This document shows, one piece after another, positions 22,463 through 34,914 of a stretch of DNA of 64,000 nucleotides (position 1 is its first letter; every line of letters begins with the position of its first letter). Location: contig WTPW01001235.1 of NCBI GenBank assembly GCA_009809945.1, positions 119,560-183,559 on the forward strand. Reading direction: 5' to 3'. The stretch comes from Gigaspora margarita (taxonomy: Eukaryota; Glomeromycota; Glomeromycetes; Diversisporales; Gigasporaceae). The notes below the pieces were generated by a model, which searched no databases, was not told the DNA's origin, and worked only from the letters and a program-made list of their open reading frames with translations. Both the position numbers and the translations under genes were made by a program.

Positions 22463-24185
22463 CCCTTAAAAATTTTTTATTCTCAACTTTGTTCATACTA
22501 CTAATATTGTAAACTTAAATTTTAATAAATATAAATATAGGTGGACCACCGTCTGCACTCCCTATTTCTTTTGCTTATTACTATTATGTCAAAAATGATG
22601 ACAGAAGCTAAAATATGAGTTTTTTTGAAAATTTTCATATGAAGATAACACATGTATCCGAATTGGAAGTCCGAACGTACATACATACGTACATACATAC
22701 ATACGTACGTACAGTACGTACGTACGTTGAACTCTACAGACATTGTCTCAATATAGTCTTCATAATTCGGGCCAGTCAGCATAGCAGATAATGCAAGCCA
22801 TTGTAGATCCTGCAAATTAAAATTTGCGTACTGCTGCTATACTGTACTGTACACATACGTACCTACATGCTCAACCCCTGTGTCATTATGGAGATGAAAG
22901 ATTATCAAAGCTTTATATGAAACTTTAATCGAAACTCTAGGTTTAACTCCGAAGCTTTACTCCGAAGCTATAACTCCGAAGCTATAACTCCGAAGTACGA
23001 ACATTCCAAATAGCATAAGCTGCCTTTTACGGTTAATAAAGGATGATGTACGTATCACAAATTGTGCCAAGGGAACACAACTTATGCCACATACAGGCAT
23101 GACTCACTCAACGACAATACAAAAATTGGTTGAAACAATTAATGCCCATAATTCCGAAAGTCATATGACTCTAAAATTTAACAAAGTTATTCAAAGGTAA
23201 ACGTTTTTTAAATGCTTCTTATGAAATTTTTAACTTTAAAATTGCATGACTTTGACTTTCGTAAACTTAAATTAATTAAGCATTTTTTCAAACATTAGGG
23301 TTGATAATAGAGAAGGCCGGTTATAATTTTTTAACATTTCTTTGTGGGAACGTAGGTCAGCAAATACAACTCATTAATGTTAAGAGACATAGTAAAAAGT
23401 AAACATAGTATGAATTTTTTTTAAAAAAAAAAAAGTTTGTGAAGATTTTTAAGACTTTTAAGATATAATATTCTTGAGTTTTTATTTCGGAAACCGTACT
23501 ATTATTACATTTAAAGAAAAGAACTATATGCGAGCATTTAAGGAGATTGAATAATAAATATAATCGATTCATAAAGCCAATTTTATTTCATTTCTCTTTA
23601 TAGAAATAATAAATTTTTATACATAATTTAAAAATAGAAAGTTAAAATGGATCTCATCGGAAAAAGTGTCCGATCATGCATAGAATCAATCATTAAATTT
23701 AAATAATAAAATTTTATATTTTACATATGAAAAAAAAAATGCTTATATGATAATGCAAAGTTATTTATATCGGAGTGAAGATGGAAATTATTATGCATAA
23801 CGCAGAATGAAACTATTGTATACTTCTTCTATACTTCTAAACTGTACAGAATTAATGCTTTTTTTAACCCGGTGTGTCGAATAAGGAGATTATTAAAGAT
23901 TACAAATATATAATAGGATATGATGAATAAGCAAGTTAAGAGAGGATCGTTTCTCGTGTAACGCAAAGCGTAACAAATGCAGAATTTTTTCTCATTTAAA
24001 ATTAGAAATGTTACATTTGTGTTTAAGCAGATCGTTTAAAAAAAAACATTGTATACTTCCCTTTTTACATAATATCTTTTAGGTACGTACGTCCTAATTA
24101 TTGAATATGAAATAATGTCCACTGGATGATGTGCCAATAAATATCTAAACGTTGATTCTGAGATAGACATTTGAATATTTAAAAA
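22463..24185. other. Intergenic DNA upstream of BTB-TLDc gene 2
   Basis: A CATACGTA/GTACGTAC microsatellite lies at 22676-22730 and a TCCGAAGCTATAAC tandem triplet near 22948-22995. The remainder is A/T rich. The ~140 bp before the ATG at 24186 show no recognisable motif beyond A/T richness. Open frames at 22522-22815 and 23357-23572 have no domain and are not supported. Confidence 0.45.
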
Positions 24186-26853
24186 ATGATGAAGTTGGAC
24201 TTTCCTCAAGACCTCGCCCGTGATTACGAAAAGTTGCTTCAAAATGGACATAGTTCCGATGTTATTATTCGTGTTGGTGAAGGACAAAACATGAAGGAAT
24301 TTCGAGCACATTCACTTATTTTAAACGCACGTTCTAATTATTTCGAAGCCGCTTTTTCTACTAAATGGGCTAAAAAGGAAGGTGATTGCTTCATTTCTAT
24401 GATACCAAATATTTTGCCAAATTTATTTGAAATTATTTTAAAGTAAATATTCATTAATTTCTTTAATCATGAATTAATCTTGCATATTAATCTAATTTAT
24501 TTATTGAATTAATTTTTATTTATTTATTGAATTAATTTTTTTAAATTAAAAGATATATATACACTACCGAAATTACCCTAAATTACTTGAGTGATCTTGA
24601 AACTTTACAACTTTTGGTTGCAGCTGAAGGATTACTTCTTCAAGATTTTATTGATAGGTTGTTACCTTTTATACATGAAAAGTTAGAAGAATTTATGAAG
24701 AATGATGCAATTAGTATATTGCAATTTGTTTTTAATTTTAGTGCTTGTAAACCACTTCGTGATAATTGTTTTTATCACATATGCTCTCAACCCGAAATAT
24801 TATTTGAGCATCAAAGGTTTACTTTATTAGAAAAATCCCTTTTAACTCTTGTATTAGAACGTGATGATTTAGGTAATTTAAAAGAAATGGAAATTTGGAA
24901 TTATTTAATTAAATGGGGTATCGCTCAAGATAATGTTCTTCGAAATAAAGCTTTAATAACTTTGGATGAAAATGATTATTCTATATTAAAGAATATTATT
25001 CAAGATTGTATTCGTTTAATTCGTTGGAATAATATTTCATCCACTGAATTTTGGCAGAATAGATCATTCTTTCAAAATGTTTTATCAAAAGAACAATTTG
25101 ATGATATCTTGGCTTATTATCTTGATTCTACTACTCCACCTGCGAAAACAGTAATGTTGAAATTAAGACATAAACCTACTAGTCAAGATATTAAAAAATT
25201 CGAAGAATCTTCATATCTAGACCTTGCTAATATTAATGAAAAGTTACTTAAAGAACGTCTTAATTATGATGTTATCATTCGAGTTGACAAAGGAAGAAAT
25301 TTGAAAGAGTTTCATGCTCATTCCCTTATTTTAAATACTCGTTCTCCCGATTTTTTCGGTACCTCTTCTAATCTTCAAGTTGAAAATGGTGAAAAATATT
25401 CAATCATTACTTTTGAAAATATTTCTGCGAGAACTTTTGAAAATATTTTAAGGTATATAAATATTTTGTTCTATTAATAATTAATTCAATTTCATAAAAA
25501 CAAGTTGTTATTAATTACCAATTTGTTTTACTCTTTTAAAGATATTTATATACAGCCAAGATTATTTTGGATGACTTAGAAGTCTTACAACTTTTCTCAG
25601 CGGTCAATGAATTGAACCTTAAAGATTTTATGGATAAAATAATCGTATTCATGCATCAAGATCTTGAAGGATTCATGAAACATGACTCGGTTGATGTATT
25701 GAAAATAGTTTTTCAATATGAAGCATGTAAATCATTACGAAACATGTGCCTTCAATTTATATGCTCTTCACCTGATTCATTATTTGAACATCAAAAATTT
25801 ATTCAATTAGATAAATCAATTTTCACACTTATATTACAACGTGATGATCTAGGAAAATTAAATGAAATAGATATTTGGAATTATTTAGTAAAATGGGGTA
25901 TTGCTATTGCTAAAAATGAATTAATTCTTCAAAATGAAGATATGAAAACTTGGAAAAATGAAGAATATGATATATTAAAAAATATTATTGATGAATACAT
26001 TCCTTTAATTCGTTGGTATCAAATATCAGGAAAAGAATTTAGACAAAATTTTTCATTTTTGGAAAATATTTTATCACGTAAATTATATAATAATATTTTA
26101 AATTATCATCTCGATCCTAATTCTTTACCTAAAGAAATTATAATTTTACCACCAAGATATAAATTAGATCATATGCCCCTTATTAAATCTGAACAATTTA
26201 ATATAATTGCTAGTTGGATTGATAAAAAAGATTTGGAGAAACACGATCAAAGTTTCTTTTCTGGACTATTTCAATCAAATAATAATTCTGAACGAACAAT
26301 TTCAAAATCAAAATTAAAGGATTCATTATATTATAATTCTAATAATAATCCATATGATTTCATTCCTTTATATTGTTCAAAAAGAGGTGGACCTGATGAA
26401 TTTCATAAATTATGTGATAATAAAGGTCCAACAATAACAATAGCAAAATTACGTATAAATAATTCAGAAATATGTTTATTTGGTGGTTATAATAATTTAA
26501 GTTGGAAATATTATGGTCATAAAAAAAATCAATATTATACTTTTTCAAAATCAAATAAGAATTTTTTATTTTTATTTGATAACGAAAATGATTTTACTAC
26601 TTCAAAAATTGCTCGTGTTAAAAAAAGTTGTTTTGCGGTTGGTTATTGTTCTGATATTGGTCCAATTTTTGGTTCTAAAAATTATTATTATTATTTCGAT
26701 TCTAAACCTACTTTTAAAAAATGGTTAACAAAATGTAATAGTAAAAGTAATTACCCGGACTTTAAAACTTTCGCGAAATTACAAAAATCTTCTAGTTACA
26801 CGGTCTTAGATTATGATGTTTGGCAAGTAGTTAAGAAAAAGTCTCTTTCGTAA
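24186..26853 (+). CDS. Double BTB-BACK and TLDc domain protein, gene 2
   Basis: Predicted exons are 24186-24442, 24553-25452 and 25542-26853, giving 822 residues. The introns (110 and 89 nt) begin GTAAAT and GTATAT and end AAG. BTB 1 spans ~20-115 (SDVIIRVGEG, FRAHSLILNARSNYF) and BACK 1 ~120-230 (EIWNYLIKWGIAQ). BTB 2 spans ~315-420 (YDVIIRVDKG, HAHSLILNTRS), BACK 2 ~425-535, and TLDc ~597-815 (CLFGGYNNLSWK, FLFLFDN, GPIFG, YDVWQV). It aligns with gene 1 along its whole length. Differences are a Ser/Asn-rich insertion (~620-645) before the TLDc core and a Tyr-rich stretch with KPTFKKW near the end. Two ATGs are adjacent (24186 and 24189); the second aligns with the gene 1 start. The function is inferred as for gene 1. 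Without splicing, both introns cause premature stops, which supports the intron calls. Confidence 0.9.
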
Positions 26854-28500
26854 TATTTCTTTTTATATTTAATTATTTGTTGGAAACGGTGGAATTTTTT
26901 GAAGGGGAATTCTTACTCACGTGATGTTGACTTATGAAACAATGCTACTATAATCAATGACTTTATAGTTTTAGTTAATATCTTTATTAATCCCCTTGGT
27001 TGAACTATTAACTACCCTTCGATTTAATCCTTTTATTTATTTCAATTTTGAGTTGCTTACCATTTGTTGGCAAACTGATATTTATTAAAGTTGAGTATCA
27101 AAAGATAGCACAAATAATGTTAATTGGTGAACTGTATGTAAGCGAAGAAGAGCATCCTTTAGAAACTTTATAGTATCCAATTCATAGGTTTCAAAATTAC
27201 AGCTTGTACATTCATAACATATTAGCATTTTGATTTCAATCACTGTTTAACTATTAAGATCTTTCATTATATCCAATTCAAATTGGAAATTTCGGTACTG
27301 CTCACTTCACCAATAGTCATTTCACCGAAAGTTCATTTAGCCGACATCACATATGGTTAGGGTTAGCATTTTGATTAGTTGTAGATATATATATATTTAG
27401 TAAATTAACACTTAGCGTGATGCCTGCAAATGAGTTGTCGGTGAACTGATTGTCAGCGAAGTAAGACAGTTCCATGTTTATTCTGTTAATTATTAAATTT
27501 TGTAAAATATTTTATTTATAAAGCAATAATTTTTATTTGTACTTATATGAAAATTGATTTTATTATTTTATTTAATCAATTAAATAAATCGTGATTTTTT
27601 ATATTGGTTCATCTGATGTTTCGTAATGTCTTTGTTGAGCATAATAAAACTTTCAGATATACAACCACGCATAATATTCTTAAATATAGCAAAGCAACTT
27701 ATAAGTTTTAAATCTTATATCAGTTAACTATGGTAAGTATTAACTTTCGGGAATCTTTTTCCAATATTTAATTAATATAAGAACTTTATGTTATGCCAAG
27801 TTTCTTTATAACGGATATTTTGGAAAAAAAGTTTTTTCGTGAGCTAACGTTTACATGGTGAAATGGGTATTAATCGATATAATAAGACCGATTAATTGGA
27901 TAAACCCGGTATAATAAACGGATTAATTAGATAAAACCGGTTGTAATTAAACCGACTAATCGGATAGAACCGGTTATAATTATAACTAATTACGATAACC
28001 GGTTTCAAACTCTACGTCTATGTATAGTAATATTTATTTTGACTGGTAGCTTTGTAGTACGTACGATTATTAAGAATTTCTTAAACAAGGAGAGAGTTGT
28101 CTATATATGGCAATATAATTTTGATTGGTGCCTTAGATTACAAAAATAATAAGGCAAACGTTGTCTATGTGCAGGTTTATTTATTGGTCGTAAGAAAATT
28201 ACACAATTGACTACTAAGACAAGCTTTGCCAATAAAGGTTTAATTGTATTCTAACCTCAATACTATAGATGCACAATATAATATCTAAAAATAAATATTA
28301 CTATATTATAATGTTTTTTAAATATTAATATACAGATTTTTTAAAATATTTTAAATTTTAATAAAAATAGATATGAAGCAAAAATTTTAACATTTTAATA
28401 GCCAAATTTTTTGCTAATTACTAACAATTTAAAGAATAATAAATTTTTAATATTCTGATTAATAAATAATAATAATTATTAAGAACACTCTTTCTGATGA
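26854..28500. other. Downstream intergenic DNA with a CCGGTT repeat patch
   Basis: 27875-28000 contains four imperfect ~35-bp units built on CCGATTAATTGGATAAACCC and AACCGGTT variants. 27255-27480 has loosely inverted TTCACC/GGTGAA phrases and GGTTAGGGTTAGC near 27355. The rest is A/T-rich DNA without a supported gene. Confidence 0.45.
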
Positions 28501-28713
28501 TTTCTCAAACCAACAACCACAAAACAGACCTGCAACAACAACTTATAGTTAGTAATATTTACTTCTTACAAAACTTTGTTTGCAGCAACTAGGACTAGTG
28601 GTTTCAAGCTTGATGGGTCCTTTGAACTATATAGAGTATTTGAAATAGAGATGAAACTGACTCTCCCTTTGGGTTTGGGCTCCCCAATAAAAGACTACAG
28701 AACTATAAAGCAA

Positions 28714-28972
28714 GTACTATAGTGCACTGACCAAAAGACCTGGGGTCTTATGCAAAATACTTATCAAAAAACTTACAAAAGCCCAGTATATTATATGGTA
28801 GTGGATCTGTGCCACAAAAAAAATTTTTTAAGCATTTACACATTTTACACTTACAATAAATAGTCTAAAAATTTAAAAAAAATCTATATTTAATTAATAG
28901 AGATCTTGTGCTTTGTACTGGGTATTTTGCAATGTGGGTATTGAAAAAATAGTACTTTGGTTAGTGCACTAT
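28714..28972. repeat. Inverted-repeat element with TAGTGCACT ends
   Basis: ATAGTGCACTGACCAAA near 28717 is inverted as TTTGGTTAGTGCACTAT near 28956, and inner GCAAAATAC pairs with GTATTTTGC. It is probably a MITE. The flanks give no convincing duplication. Confidence 0.5.
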
Positions 28973-29590
28973 GGTAGTTGGTAAAAACCAGAAGTTCTTG
29001 TCAAGTTTTTTTGTAGAAGCTGTAGCAGAAGTAAAACCTTGATCAACTTTACTATTCTATATAATGCAAACTATCACACTCTTTCTATATTGGTTCACCT
29101 TGGCCTTAATTTTTCCAAAAAGTGGGATTTTGATGTACCCCTCCAGAAGATCAACATTGTTTACATCTGAAAATGGAAACTCTAGTTCACACAAAGTTAC
29201 AAGAAGTTACATGCTTATGAAGCTGCTAAATGCTCATTTGTTGCCGATAAATGACTACTCTCTAACAGATAGAATCAATAATAAAATTTCTGATTGGTGG
29301 ATCTCGACCTCTTAGAAAGTGTATTGGTATATTCTTCATTGTAATATAGTGCTGAGATTGAATAGAATTGTACTGTATAATTTTACAAGTGTAGTATAGA
29401 CTTTGACTATATCTATTTAAATTTGGTTTGTTTTGATTTTTTTTTTTCTCTTTCTGTTTTTTGTTTTTTTTTTTTTTTTTTTTTTTTTTTTTCCTTTCTT
29501 TTATTTTTTGTTTTTGTTGTTTTTATTTTATTTTTTTTTTGCTTTTTACCCTTTATTTTTCTTTATATGCTCTTTGTAAAGAAGTTAAAA
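28973..29590 (+). mobile_element. Retroelement family R, degenerate copy 4
   Basis: The segment aligns in sense orientation with the minus-strand family R copies. A translated stretch near 29110-29190 reads FPKSGILMYPSRRSTLF, matching FQQSGHFSLPPPKDRNVYSF in the copy at 55949-57116. It is followed, as in the other copies, by a stretch with TGTATAATTTTACAAG and then a very T-rich tract (29430-29560). The ends are diffuse and the 3' tail motif of the family was not found. The forward frame 29064-29315 is part of this copy and is not a host gene. Confidence 0.55.
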
Positions 29591-30419
29591 TTTTAAAAAA
29601 AGAAAGGTGATCTTGATATAGTATCCAATACCAGTTGGTGATTGATAGGGTTTAATCGAAAGATATACTCTAAGCTGAATTGAGACAAAAATTGGATAAC
29701 AGAACTTTGGGTAGTAAATACTTGGAAAGTCTCTTTTGTATAGAATGTTTGTGGTCCTTTTGTATTTATACAAAACAGTTAAGACTACACAGTTTATTAA
29801 TAAAAAGAAGCAAGATTGCTGAATATAAAATAATAATAATCATAATAATTATTATCTTAAATATACAAATTATTATAAAATAAAATATTAGAGATTAATC
29901 TATTGCCAATAATTTTGGTCCAAATTGAAGATAATTTAAATATACTTGTTTAAAAATCTGGTCAAATAATTTGCAATTAGATTAGAATTATAAATAATAA
30001 AGTTATAATAAAAGAAACTCATATTTTTGTTTTTATAAAAAAGCTTTTTATATTGTATTTGAAAATTTTCATAAATTCAAATTCAGAACTCTTTCTAATA
30101 ATTACTTGGACTAAATTTTATTTAAAAAGAAAATGAAAAGTTTTTTGTTAGAGCAGTATCTATACTTAATGTATTATAAAATAATACAGAACCTATAATT
30201 TTTACAAAAATCAATGTTTTCTGTCTAAAGAAACTCCTTTGATATATTTAGTACGCAAGCCAAAAGTGTTCTAGTACAAGATAGCTAGCAGAAGGTGTAC
30301 TCTTGTAGAAAAATTTTAGTAAAGATATTATTTTTGCTCCATTGACAAAGTAACCTATAGTAAAACAATAGGAAATAGCAAAGATATAAGTTTTTTAATT
30401 ATACTTTTCTTTAAATTTT
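29591..30419. other. AT-rich intergenic DNA
   Basis: A (TAA)n-like tract lies near 29829. The small open frames have no domain. No delimited element was seen. Confidence 0.4.
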
Positions 30420-31110
30420 TTTACAAGTAGTATTTTTTGTCTTTTTGGCTCTAATCAAAATTTTGACAAAGTGGGCATTTCAGTTTACTCTCTTCAAAAA
30501 ATCTGCAATATTTACTTATTTTAAATCAAAATGTGGCTACTCTATTATAGACAAGTTACAAGTAAATTTCAGTTTTATTAAAATAAACAATAAATAATAT
30601 GTGTAAAATTTTAAAGAAAATTTAAAGTTAAATTTCTTTCTAGAATGTTCTTTGTTTTTTTTTTAGTTATAGCATAGTTTTTTCTTGTTTTTTATTTATA
30701 TGTACATATAATGCTTTGGCAAAATATTTCACTGAGCAGTATTATATAATTATTACTATTATTTGTTATAAAACCCTTAATAGTTTTCTTTTTTTTTGTT
30801 TTTTTTTTTGGATTTTTTTTATTTGGGGTTTTTTAGTTGTTTACTACCTATTTCTCTTCTTTTACATATTACTCTTTTTAGTTATAGTTATTTTTCTTAT
30901 TACCTATTGAAGTTTATTCCTTTTTGGTATAGAATGCATTTTTTATAGTGCAGTGGTCTAACAAAGCCACCTAGTGCTTTTGTTGTACTAGTACAGTAAG
31001 TAGCATTTGGGCACCTAATCTACAGTTAGATGTCAGACTTACAAATTAGTAGTAACTAGATGTATATTTTGTATATACTTTGAACATTAAAATAAAGCAC
31101 TAGTAAGACT
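30420..31110 (+). mobile_element. Retroelement family R, degenerate copy 5
   Basis: TTGACAAAGTGGGCATTTCA and AGTTTACTCTC with GCAATATTTACT near 30465-30520 match the coding-like core of other family R copies. A T-rich tract (30650-30910) follows, then ATTTGGGCACCTAATC near 31005, corresponding to the TTGGGCACCAATTT tail motif of the copy at 36162-37213. It is strongly mutated. Confidence 0.5.
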
Positions 31111-31761
31111 ACCTAAGATAAAAAAATATATATGTTTGAAAATTTTTAGATTTATATTAAATATATTAAAATTTGCTACTTTTTTTATCATCAAAACCAA
31201 ATAATTTAATTGGTAAATTGTTTTTAAAGAAAAAAAATAATAAATCTTATAATAAACAAATTCGAAAATTCATATATTTTTTTTTATAGTGTAAAAATGG
31301 GGCTTGCTTACATATAAAAGTTTTTTTTATTAAGTAACTCTTTTATGTTGATTAATTTAAAGTTGTAGAGCTAATTTTTGTAATTCTAATTGTAGTAAAA
31401 TCATAAAAATGGGTTGATAGATCATAAGATATGAGTATTTTTCAATCATTTACTATAGAGTTTTTTCTTAAGAATTGAATCACATGGTATTTCACTATTA
31501 TATAAGGTAACTAGTCACATGCCTGTCAATCTTTACTATAAAATTTTTACCCTTTAACTGTGAACTACTAATTAAATATATAAAAATAGTATCTAAATAA
31601 TAATATTAAGCCAATAGTATAATTGATTTAGAATTTATACAAGAAAAATTTACTAGGGTGCTATATCTCAAAAACATACTAAGTAAAAATACTTAGAACC
31701 TCTGAAAACTTTATAAAAACTAATATTGGATTCAGGTTTTTATATCTAATATATATTATAA
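31111..31761. other. AT-rich intergenic DNA
   Basis: Nothing beyond A/T tracts and short degenerate repeats. No gene is supported. Confidence 0.4.
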
Positions 31762-33818
31762 GGAATATAAAGTTATTACACCTATGATATGTTATACACT
31801 TTTTTTAATTGGTTAAAATTTTATAGTAATTAATATTTGTTACTGGTGATAATTGATTACCAGTTTGATCTGGAATAGATCTAAATCTTGTACTGTGATA
31901 TGTCATACTCTTTTTATCTAGATTTAGATTTTTTTTTATTGCTTTATTTTTTTTATTTTTTTTTTTAATATTATATTTTTTAAATTATTATTTTGAATCT
32001 TCATTGGAGTAATTACTAAAATTATTGTTAGAGCTGTTACTGAAGCTTTCATTAATACTATTGTTGGTGCCATTGTTGGACCGGTAGTTAGGGCCTTGTG
32101 ACGTCATGCTTAGATCATTGGATTTCTTATTCTTTTGGTGATTTAGTAGTTTTTTTATTTTTTTTTTAGCTAAGTTCTTCATTGTTTTCTGTGGATTTAT
32201 TATAGATTTTTTGTTAGTTTTCAGTAGGTTCTTCCTGCAAGTTTATTATTATTTTTTAGTATGTTTTCTAGTAAATTTGTTGTTTTTCAGTAGAGTTGTT
32301 TTTGTTTTTCTGTAGGCTCTTTGTATAAGTTTGCCATTCTCAGTCAGTTGCTTTTAGTAAATTCATTATTTTTTAGTGAGTTTTTTGGCAAGCTCACAGT
32401 ACTATAAGCTTTTTGTTAAGATTTTTTTTGTAAATTCTTCATTATTTTTTTTGAGTTCTTTCAGTAAATTTATTGCTTTTCAGTAGATTCTTTAAATAAG
32501 TTTTTCAGTTTCAGTATTTGTTCATTATTTTGTGAGTTAAGTTCTTCATTATTTTTTTGTTGAATTTTTCAGTAAGCTTTTGATAAATTCTTCTAATAAA
32601 TTAGTTATTTTTCAATATATACATCCAGTAGGTTTTTTATATTTTTTTGTAGGTTCTTTTAGTAAATTCAACATTTTTCAGTAGTTCTTCCAAGGATTCT
32701 TCATAGTTTTTTAGTAGTTCTTCTACAAATTCTTCATGGTTTTTTAGTAGTTCTTTTACAGATTCTTTATAGTTTTTTAGTAGTTCATTTAAGAATTTTT
32801 TATAGTTTTTTAGTAGTTTTTCAAGAATTCTTCATAGTTTTTTTTAGTGGTTCTTCTATAGATTCTTCTGGTTTTTTGGTGGTTCTTTCATGAATTCTTC
32901 ATGGTTTTTTAGTAGTTCTTTTACAGATTCTTTATATTTTTTTAGTAATTTTTCTAAGGATTTTTCTTAATTTTTTAGCAGTTCTTTCAAGGATTTTTTA
33001 TTATTTTTTGGTAGTTTTTTTAAGGATTTTTCTTTGTTTTTCAGTGGCTTTTCTAAGGATTTTTTATTGTTTTTTAGTGATTCTTCTAAGGATTTTTCAT
33101 TGTTTTTTTAATAGTTTTTATATGGATTCTTTATAGTTTTTTAGTAGTTTATTTACAAATTCTTCATAGTTTTTCGATAGTTCTTCTAAGAATTCTTCAT
33201 CATTTTTTGGTAGTTTTTTATTTGAAATTTCTTTTTTTTTTATTTTGTGAATTTTTTTTATTTTATGAAGATATTTTTTGTTATTATTTTGTGGTTTTTA
33301 TTTTTTTAAATAATAAAAAATAGGTTGTAAATATTTTTTGTTATTAAGTTTTTTTTATTTTTTATTTGTTATGTGAAGTTTTTTTCTTTCTTTTTTCTTT
33401 TTTTTAAATAATAAAAAATGGATAGATTTGGTTGTGTAATAATTTTGTAAATTTTTTTTTTGTTTCATAAGTTTTTTTTTTCTTTTTTTTTGTTATATAA
33501 AGTTTTTTTTTCATGTTTTTTAAAAATAATAAAAAATAGGTGGATTTGATTATATAACAATTTTGTAAAAATTTTTTTTTTGTTTCTTGAAGTTTTTTTT
33601 TACTTTTTTTTTGTTACATGAAGTTTGTTTTTTCTTTTTTTTTTTAAATAATAAAATAATTGTATTTTTAATTATAAAACTTAATAAAAAAAATTTTTTT
33701 AATTAAAAAAAAGCTGACCTGATCCAATTTGCAAAGAGCAAATTGGTAGTCATATGAAAATTTTAACCAATCAAAAAGGTGTGACATGTCGCAAGTATAC
33801 CAAATTTATATTCCTTAT
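31762..33818. mobile_element. Foldback family element carrying T-rich minisatellites
   Basis: The ends AAGGAATATAAAGTTATTAC (left) and AAATTTATATTCCTTA (right), together with nearby ATGATATGTTATAC/GTGTGACATGTCGCA, match the ends of the element at 1156-1808. The 2.06-kb interior is filled by repeats: a 33-bp minisatellite (32680-33210), a related looser array (32180-32660) and a ~120-bp tandem repeat at 33415-33655. A small minus-strand frame (31988-32182) encodes a Lys/Asn/Ser-rich peptide of unknown function. Confidence 0.55.
32680..33210 (-). repeat. 33-bp minisatellite with decayed 11-residue coding periodicity
   Basis: Units such as AGTTTTTTAGTAGTTCTTCT recur at intervals of 33 bases (starts at 32705, 32738 and 32771). 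Read on the minus strand, successive units give Lys/Glu/Leu-rich 11-residue repeats of the kind KNYEEFVEELL or KNNEKSLEESL. These would form an amphipathic helix. Stops and frameshifts break the frame (for example near 33120), so no intact gene exists. A former coiled-coil protein and chance periodicity are both possible. Confidence 0.55.
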
Positions 33819-34378
33819 ATTATATTATATAAAACATCTTTATTCCAAATATTTATCCTAACTTTAAGAGTAGAGGGTATTATTTTAAAATTATATATAA
33901 TCTTAATGGTAATTTTTTTTATATTTAATTTTATGAAAAATTTATTAAGTAAACTAATTGTAATCCTTAAGCCAAGTTTGTAGTTCAGGTTTTTCTAATT
34001 CTAGTAATGTAAAATAATTAAAATTGGTTAAAAACTCAGTAAAATATATATTTTTAAAGTTTAAATATTAAAATTTAATAATACAGCTAACTTATAAATA
34101 CACAAATTGACCAATCAGAATTAGCGATTTTGTGCAACCCAAAAAATTTGGGCCAATCTAGAAAAACTTTGTTATATATACAACTATATTTTTTTAAATA
34201 TAATAATAGTTCAAAATTTTACTATAATAGATAAATTGTTTTATTTATATTTTGTAAAATTTTAATAAAAATTAGTTGTAATTTAAAAAGTTTTATTAGT
34301 AGCATATATCAGTTTTATATAAAAATTTCAAAATACTATATAAAACTATATAAAAATAATCTTTGTATCCTCTTATAT
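33819..34378. other. AT-rich intergenic DNA
   Basis: No supported gene or delimited repeat. Confidence 0.4.
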
Positions 34379-34600
34379 AAGGTAAAAGGGGTATTATGGC
34401 CAGGTTAAAGTTTTTACTAATAAAATTTTTTAATTAGCAAATAGATTTTTGTAGAATTTTTATTATTTAAACTATACTTAACAAAGAATATATTACTGTA
34501 AAAAATTTTTATATTATATATAGTTTTATATATAAATAATTAGTACACAAATATAATACAAAAACCAAATTCTAGAGAGAGTATTGTGGCCAGTTATTTG

Positions 34601-34914
34601 ACAGCGAATAATATTTGATCTACTGGTCCGTTTTGGATGATTTTACCACCAAAATAACCATCTCAGTGAGACGATTCTAACAAGCACAAAATCGTTAAAA
34701 TCAAATCACAGGATCCCAAGATCGTTAAAGGTAAATATGTATAAATTTTGCAGATTTACTAATATAATTTTATAAATAAGATAAATCTATATCGATCTCA
34801 GGACATCGTGATTGGATTTTAATGATTTTATGCTTGTTAGAATCATTTCACTGAGACAGTCATTTTGGCGGTAAAATCATCCAAAACGAACTGGTGGGTC
34901 AGAAGTTATTACCT
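34601..34914. repeat. Palindromic module B, copy 2
   Basis: Left arm TTTGATCTACTGGTCCGTTT with GATTTTACCACCAAAATAAC; the right arm is its inverse, GGTAAAATCATCCAAAACGA, ending at GTCAGAAGTTATTACC. A SINE has inserted into its right end, duplicating CAGAAGTTATTACCT. Confidence 0.7.

Noticed and set aside
32180..33210. CRISPR-like regular repeat array
   Set aside because: The units are directly adjacent without unique spacers, the organism is eukaryotic, and there are no cas genes.
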